Of a stretch of DNA of 11,082 bases, positions 8,072 through 11,082 are shown one piece after another. This DNA comes from Actinomycetales bacterium (GTDB lineage Bacteria > Actinomycetota > Actinomycetes > Mycobacteriales > Mycobacteriaceae), in NCBI GenBank assembly GCA_012841845.1, contig DUTZ01000293.1, positions 1 through 11,082 of the forward strand, read 5' to 3'. The position numbers were made by a program, and so were the translations under genes. The notes below the pieces were generated by a model. The model saw nothing but the letters and a program-made list of their open reading frames with translations, was not told where the DNA came from and did no database searches. The number at the start of each line of letters is the position of its first letter. Within the stretch, counting starts at the first letter, position 1.

Positions 8072-8145
8072 GCCCCCGTAGCCCAATTGGCAGAGGCAAC
8101 GGATTCAAAACCCGTCCAGTGTCGGTTCGAGTCCGACCGGGGGCA
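8072..8145 (+). tRNA. tRNA, anticodon CAA (Leu, UUG codon), short variable loop
   Basis: This 74-nt cloverleaf is well formed. The acceptor stem is GCCCCCG (8072-8078) with CGGGGGC (8138-8144), all seven pairs matched, and the discriminator is A8145. The T-arm is GTCGG-TTCGAGT-CCGAC (8121-8137). The anticodon loop is TTCAAAA (8104-8110) with CAA at 8106-8108. The anticodon stem has four pairs plus an A8103-C8111 mismatch beside the loop. The D-arm GCC-CAATTGGCAGA-GGC (8081-8097) has three pairs and a loop like that of leucine tRNAs. The variable region is only five bases (CCAGT, 8116-8120), whereas bacterial tRNA-Leu normally carries a long variable arm. The CCA tail is not encoded. By anticodon, discriminator and D-arm it is Leu-like; by variable loop it is class I, so its true charging is uncertain. 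Confidence 0.88.
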
Positions 8146-8151
8146 CGCCGA

Positions 8152-8829
8152 CTATCCCGCCCCGCCGGAGAAGTCGATGCAGGCCTCGAAGTGCTTGGCG
8201 AACTCCGCGTCGCCGCCCCGGATCTCCTCGACCGTGCCGCCGGGGGCGGTCACGCTCAGCGCGGACGCGGGATCGGCCGGGTCGGTGATCACGGAGATCA
8301 TGCCCACCTGGCTGCCGGTCTGCTCGGCGCCCGGGTACAGCTCGGCGATCCGCGACTCCGGGTCCCCGACCCGGAGGCCGTCCGCGGTCTCGGCGTCGGA
8401 GCGCTCGGCGCCCCAGGCGTTGCTCACGCCGTAGACGACCCCGGACTTGTAGGTGACGTACACGGTGTCGCCGTCCGCCTCGACCCGCGAGGTGGAGCAG
8501 AGGCTGCCGGCCCCCTGGGCCATGATCTCGGTCTGGCCGAAGCCGAGGCCGTCGACCTCCTCGGGGGTGAGGCCGGTCGTGAGCGGGCCCCACCCCGCCG
8601 TGTGGAACCCCTCCGGCGCCTCCTCCTCCGCCTCCGGGGCCTCGGGCTCCGGGGTCTCCTGTTCCGCCTCCTCGGCGGCCGGCGCGGAGGTCTCGGCCGC
8701 GACGACCGGGGCGTCGGCGGTGCCGGTCGTCTCGTCGGCCCCGTCGGAACGGTCCGAGGCGCAGCCGGCGGTGAGCAGGACGGCGGCGCAGAGGGCGCCC
8801 ACGGCGCGGAGGGTGGATCGTGTGGTCAT
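8152..8829 (-). CDS. Small lipoprotein with repeated periplasmic-type module
   Basis: This 225-residue protein of unknown function is probably anchored outside the membrane. It has a signal peptide with a hydrophobic core at about 9-20 and a lipobox-like LTAGC that makes C23 the anchor; the -3 residue is T, which is unusual. Residues 24-75 are a disordered, acidic linker rich in Ala, Glu and Pro. The rest is a compact domain starting GWGPLTTGLTPEEVDGLG (79-96), resembling the GPLxxGMTxxE pattern of many actinobacterial lipoproteins. It continues with DGLRVGDPESRIAELYPG (150-167). Cysteines C111 and C217 may pair. I chose the ATG at 8829 because AGAAGGA lies 6 nt upstream. An earlier in-frame ATG at 8862 overlaps the upstream stop as ATGA but lacks a Shine-Dalgarno and would put a charged stretch before the signal peptide. 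It is probably co-transcribed with the VWA gene. Confidence 0.82.
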   Translation of the reverse strand: MTTRSTLRAVGALCAAVLLTAGCASDRSDGADETTGTADAPVVAAETSAPAAEEAEQETPEPEAPEAEEEAPEGFHTAGWGPLTTGLTPEEVDGLGFGQTEIMAQGAGSLCSTSRVEADGDTVYVTYKSGVVYGVSNAWGAERSDAETADGLRVGDPESRIAELYPGAEQTGSQVGMISVITDPADPASALSVTAPGGTVEEIRGGDAEFAKHFEACIDFSGGAG

Positions 8830-8858
8830 GGCGGGTCCTTCTCTCGGTGGTGCGGTGG

Positions 8859-10526
8859 TCATCGTGGGGAGGCGTCGGTGTCGAGCGGGAGCACGTAGCC
8901 GGCGACCTCGGCCCCGCCCGACGGGTCGCCGTGGCCGCCGTCGGCGGAACCGCTCACGGGCAACGACGGCGGGAGACCGGTCTCCTCGAGGTCGCGCCAG
9001 AGGCGGTCGCCGTCGCCACACAGGAACGCGCTCACGAGCGTGCGGGTACCCACCTGCCGGTGGCTGCCGCCGGCGTAACCGACGGTGTCGCAGACGCGAC
9101 CGTCCTCGAGAACGACGGCGAGGGCGTCGGCCGCCCCGCGGCCGGCCGGCCCGGCGCCGTCGTCCAGGCCGGGTGCGGGATCGTAGCGGGCCGGGACGCG
9201 GAACAGCAGACGCTCGCGGACCGAGGTGGTGCACACGGCGCTCGAGTCGTCCTCCCGCCAGCAGGCGCGGAGCGCGCTGTTGGTGTCGCCGTGCACGCTG
9301 GTCACCAGCCCGCGGCTCCGGGCGAACACCTGGGTCGGACGGAAGCGCGCCGGGGTGTCCGTCAGCCGCCAGTCCCGCCCGTAGGGCTCGGCACGACCGT
9401 CGGGGGCGACCAGTTCCATGAGCCCGTCGGCCGGACCGGACGGCGTCCCGCGGCGCAGCTCGACCCGGCGGACCGTCCCCGTGACCTCACGGGAGGTGGT
9501 CGTGATCCGCCACACCGTGCCCAGGTCGGGGTCGGCCGCGAAGGTCGCCACGGCGTCGCCGTCCGGCCCCTCGGACCAGGCCACGGGATCGCCGTAGAGC
9601 TCGAGCAGCCGGGCGACGGCCGTGCCCACGGTCACCCCGTCGATCGTCGGCCGCCCGTCGGCCGGCGCCACGCCCACGAGGAGTCCGTCGAGGAAGGTCC
9701 ACTCGGTCTCGCGCCAGTGGTGCCGCTCGCCGTCCGGGGACCGCTCGCCGGTCTCCGGGAAGTCCGGGAACGCCTCCCGGATCGCCGCCAGCGAGGCCCC
9801 GACCTCGATGCCGTGCACCGAACGAGGGGTGAGCGCCGACTCCGCGCCCTCGAGGTCGCCGAGCGCCGCGAGGCGTGCGGCCAGCTGGGGCGCGTTGTCG
9901 GCTGTGACGTACAGGCCGCGCCCGGCGGTGGCGATGCACGACAGCTCCTCGGCGTCCGACCGGAACCCGATCGCCGAGATCGTCAGCCCGGGACGCTCGC
10001 CCGCCACCCGTCGCGCGACCTCACAGGGTGGTGGCTCGCACGTGGACTCACCGTCGGAGACCAGGACGATCTGCTGGTCCGACCCGTCCGCGGGCAACAG
10101 CCCGGCCGCCGTCTCCAGGGCCCGCCCGATCGGTGTCCACCCACCGGGGGTGAGCGCATCGACGGCCCCCTCGACCCCGGTCCGGTCGACGGGGCCGAGG
10201 TCCACGGCAACCGAGATGTCCCCGCACGAATCCGGACCGTCCTCCTCGCGACTGTCGGCGCCGTACGTGACGAGCCCCAGCCGCGAGTCCTCCGGGAGCG
10301 CGTCGAGGAGCGTCCGCACCGCTCCGCGGGCCGCGTCGATGCGGGGCCCGGGGGCGTCCTCGAGCGCCATGGAGCCGGACGAGTCCAACACCACGGCGAG
10401 GGGCGCCGGGGCGGGGCGGGTGCCCTCGCCCGACCCGCCGTCCCCACCCGTGACCGCGCACCCGCTCGTCGCGACCCCGGCAACGAGGGCGACGAGGGCG
10501 GCCGCACGGACCATCAGCCCACTCAT
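8859..10526 (-). CDS. von Willebrand A domain lipoprotein
   Basis: This 555-residue protein of unknown function is probably exported. It has an N-terminal signal peptide with a lipobox-like TSGC (C23; T at -3 is atypical). A VWA domain covers about 41-225 with a complete metal-ion-dependent adhesion site: DSSGS (48-52), T131 in TPIG, and D158 in VSDGES. The segment ESTCEPPPCEVARR (160-173) follows. Next come two tandem small modules, HGIEVGASLAAIREAFPD (238-255) and DGVTVGTAVARLLELYGDP (296-314), similar to the module in the downstream lipoprotein. Residues from about 370 to the end form a further domain I do not recognise, with cysteines at 432, 442, 489 and 513. ATG at 10526 is preceded by TAGCGT and 6 nt, fitting a leaderless message; ATG at 10514 is an alternative start. 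The small lipoprotein gene begins 29 bp after its stop. Confidence 0.85.
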   Translation of the reverse strand: MSGLMVRAAALVALVAGVATSGCAVTGGDGGSGEGTRPAPAPLAVVLDSSGSMALEDAPGPRIDAARGAVRTLLDALPEDSRLGLVTYGADSREEDGPDSCGDISVAVDLGPVDRTGVEGAVDALTPGGWTPIGRALETAAGLLPADGSDQQIVLVSDGESTCEPPPCEVARRVAGERPGLTISAIGFRSDAEELSCIATAGRGLYVTADNAPQLAARLAALGDLEGAESALTPRSVHGIEVGASLAAIREAFPDFPETGERSPDGERHHWRETEWTFLDGLLVGVAPADGRPTIDGVTVGTAVARLLELYGDPVAWSEGPDGDAVATFAADPDLGTVWRITTTSREVTGTVRRVELRRGTPSGPADGLMELVAPDGRAEPYGRDWRLTDTPARFRPTQVFARSRGLVTSVHGDTNSALRACWREDDSSAVCTTSVRERLLFRVPARYDPAPGLDDGAGPAGRGAADALAVVLEDGRVCDTVGYAGGSHRQVGTRTLVSAFLCGDGDRLWRDLEETGLPPSLPVSGSADGGHGDPSGGAEVAGYVLPLDTDASPR

Positions 10527-10538
10527 GCCCGGACGCTA
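10527..10538 (-). promoter_or_regulatory. Candidate leaderless promoter of the VWA gene
   Basis: On the minus strand TAGCGT (complement of 10533-10538) fits TANNNT and is separated from the ATG by exactly 6 nt (ccgggc). There is no Shine-Dalgarno. This is the same arrangement as at polA and the methyltransferase in this window. Confidence 0.45.
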
Positions 10539-10602
10539 GCCCGGCGGACGGCCCCGACAGGCCGGGATGCGGCGGGATTCATACGAACGGACGACACCGG
10601 AT

Positions 10603-10631
10603 TTGTCGGACACCGGAACGACGATTATCTT
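10603..10631 (+). promoter_or_regulatory. Candidate promoter of the MarR-family gene
   Basis: TTGTCG (10603-10608) and TATCTT (10626-10631) form a -35/-10 pair with a 17-bp spacer. Transcription would begin near 10638, giving a leader of about 40 nt that contains the AGGAGG ribosome binding site. The region is clearly AT-richer than the rest of the window. An alternative is TTGACG (10635-10640) as a -35, but its -10 partner TGTGGT is weak. Confidence 0.5.
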
Positions 10632-10653
10632 TGCTTGACGCAAACAATTGTTT
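10630..10653 (+). promoter_or_regulatory. Overlapping palindromes, probable MarR operator
   Basis: TTTGCTTG-ACG-CAAACAAT (10630-10648) is an inverted repeat with 6 of 8 matched positions in the arms. A perfect 12-bp palindrome, AAACAATTGTTT (10642-10653), overlaps its right arm. MarR dimers typically bind inverted repeats of this length next to their own promoter. Here the repeats cover the end of the proposed -10 box and the start of transcription, so self-repression is likely. Confidence 0.6.
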
Positions 10654-10675
10654 TCGGTGTGGTCAGGAGGACCCC

Positions 10676-11082
10676 GTGCCCGTCGATCCGGAGCTGTCGG
10701 CCGACCTCGCCGTCGACCTCTCCCGCGTGGTCAAGCTCCTCCGCGCCCTCAACGCCACCTCGCCCCGCTTCCACGAGCAGATCGAGGTGTCCACCTACCC
10801 CCTGCTCTTCGCGGTGCGCGAGGCGGCCGCCCGGGTCACGACCCTGGCCGAGCGCGTCCACACCGACGTCTCGGTGGTGAGCCGACAGGTCCGGCACCTC
10901 GAATCGCTCGGGCTGGCCGCAAAGGCCCCCGACCCCGACGACGGCCGGGCCAGCCTCGTGACCCTCACCCCCGACGGCGAGGAGCTCCTCGACCGGGTCA
11001 CCGAGGGCCGCGGACGCTGGCTCGCCGGCATCCTCGCCGACTGGAGCCCCGAGCAGGCCCGGTCGCTCCACCACCACCTCAC
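10676..11082 (+). CDS. MarR-family transcriptional regulator (3' end outside window)
   Basis: The first 135 codons are present and the gene runs off the right edge. The protein has the MarR layout: an N-terminal dimerisation helix (about 8-28), then a winged helix-turn-helix. The HTH covers about 50-80, with recognition helix TDVSVVSRQVRHLESLGL (63-80). It is followed by the wing with the family motif DPDDGRASLVTLTPDGEELL (86-105) and then a helix leading to C-terminal dimerisation residues. Such proteins usually repress neighbouring genes and release DNA on binding small, often aromatic, ligands; the ligand here is unknown. Start GTG at 10676 has a perfect AGGAGG 5 nt upstream. Target genes probably lie to the right, since the left neighbour is divergent and has its own start signals, although the shared 149-bp region could allow control of both. 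Confidence 0.93.
   Translation, partial: MPVDPELSADLAVDLSRVVKLLRALNATSPRFHEQIEVSTYPLLFAVREAAARVTTLAERVHTDVSVVSRQVRHLESLGLAAKAPDPDDGRASLVTLTPDGEELLDRVTEGRGRWLAGILADWSPEQARSLHHHL

Noticed and set aside
8830..8862. Upstream ATG at 8862 (ATGA overlap with the VWA stop) as start of the small lipoprotein.
   Set aside because: There is no Shine-Dalgarno before it and it adds a charged stretch before the signal peptide; the ATG at 8829 has AGAAGGA at good spacing. It is not fully excluded.
8820..10880. Long plus-strand open frame opposite the VWA gene and into the MarR gene.
   Set aside because: It has no domain content and is a shadow of the minus-strand VWA gene; the MarR protein is read in a different frame from the GTG at 10676 with a strong Shine-Dalgarno.

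Overview
The window reads as chromosomal DNA of a high-GC actinobacterium of the Mycobacteriales (Corynebacteriales). The ribosomal protein S1 is four-domain and close to the mycobacterial form as I remember it. DNA polymerase I has an actinobacterial layout, and several genes start with GTG or look leaderless. Dietzia, Gordonia and Rhodococcus are candidate genera; I cannot fix the genus from sequence alone.

Layout from left to right. rpsA (minus, 50-1525) is followed, in the divergent direction, by a SAM-dependent methyltransferase (plus, about 1631-2446). The methyltransferase runs tail to tail into a three-gene polar amino-acid ABC importer read on the minus strand: binding lipoprotein 5098-4196, permease 4184-3201, ATPase 3204-2443. 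Upstream of it on the same strand lies DNA polymerase I (7969-5189). An in-frame TAG at 7009-7007 cuts polA into a 5'-nuclease protein and a polymerase protein. A 74-nt tRNA with anticodon CAA (plus, 8072-8145) comes next. After it are two minus-strand genes in a probable operon: a von Willebrand A lipoprotein (10526-8859) and a smaller lipoprotein (8829-8152). At the right edge a MarR-family regulator (plus, 10676 onward, incomplete) starts behind an AT-rich promoter with overlapping palindromes.

How the parts relate. polA and rpsA are neighbours in mycobacteria, usually followed by coaE. Here the amino-acid importer and the methyltransferase lie between them, and coaE, if present, is beyond the left edge. 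The two lipoproteins share a repeated small periplasmic-type module and probably act together at the outer face of the membrane. No intergenic stretch exceeds about 150 bases, and I see no mobile element, CRISPR array, or convincing intrinsic terminator.

The observations most worth checking are the amber codon exactly in the polA interdomain linker, the tRNA with leucine-type D-arm and anticodon but a short class I variable loop, the shared module of the two lipoproteins, and a recurrent TANNNT-N6-start arrangement at three genes.
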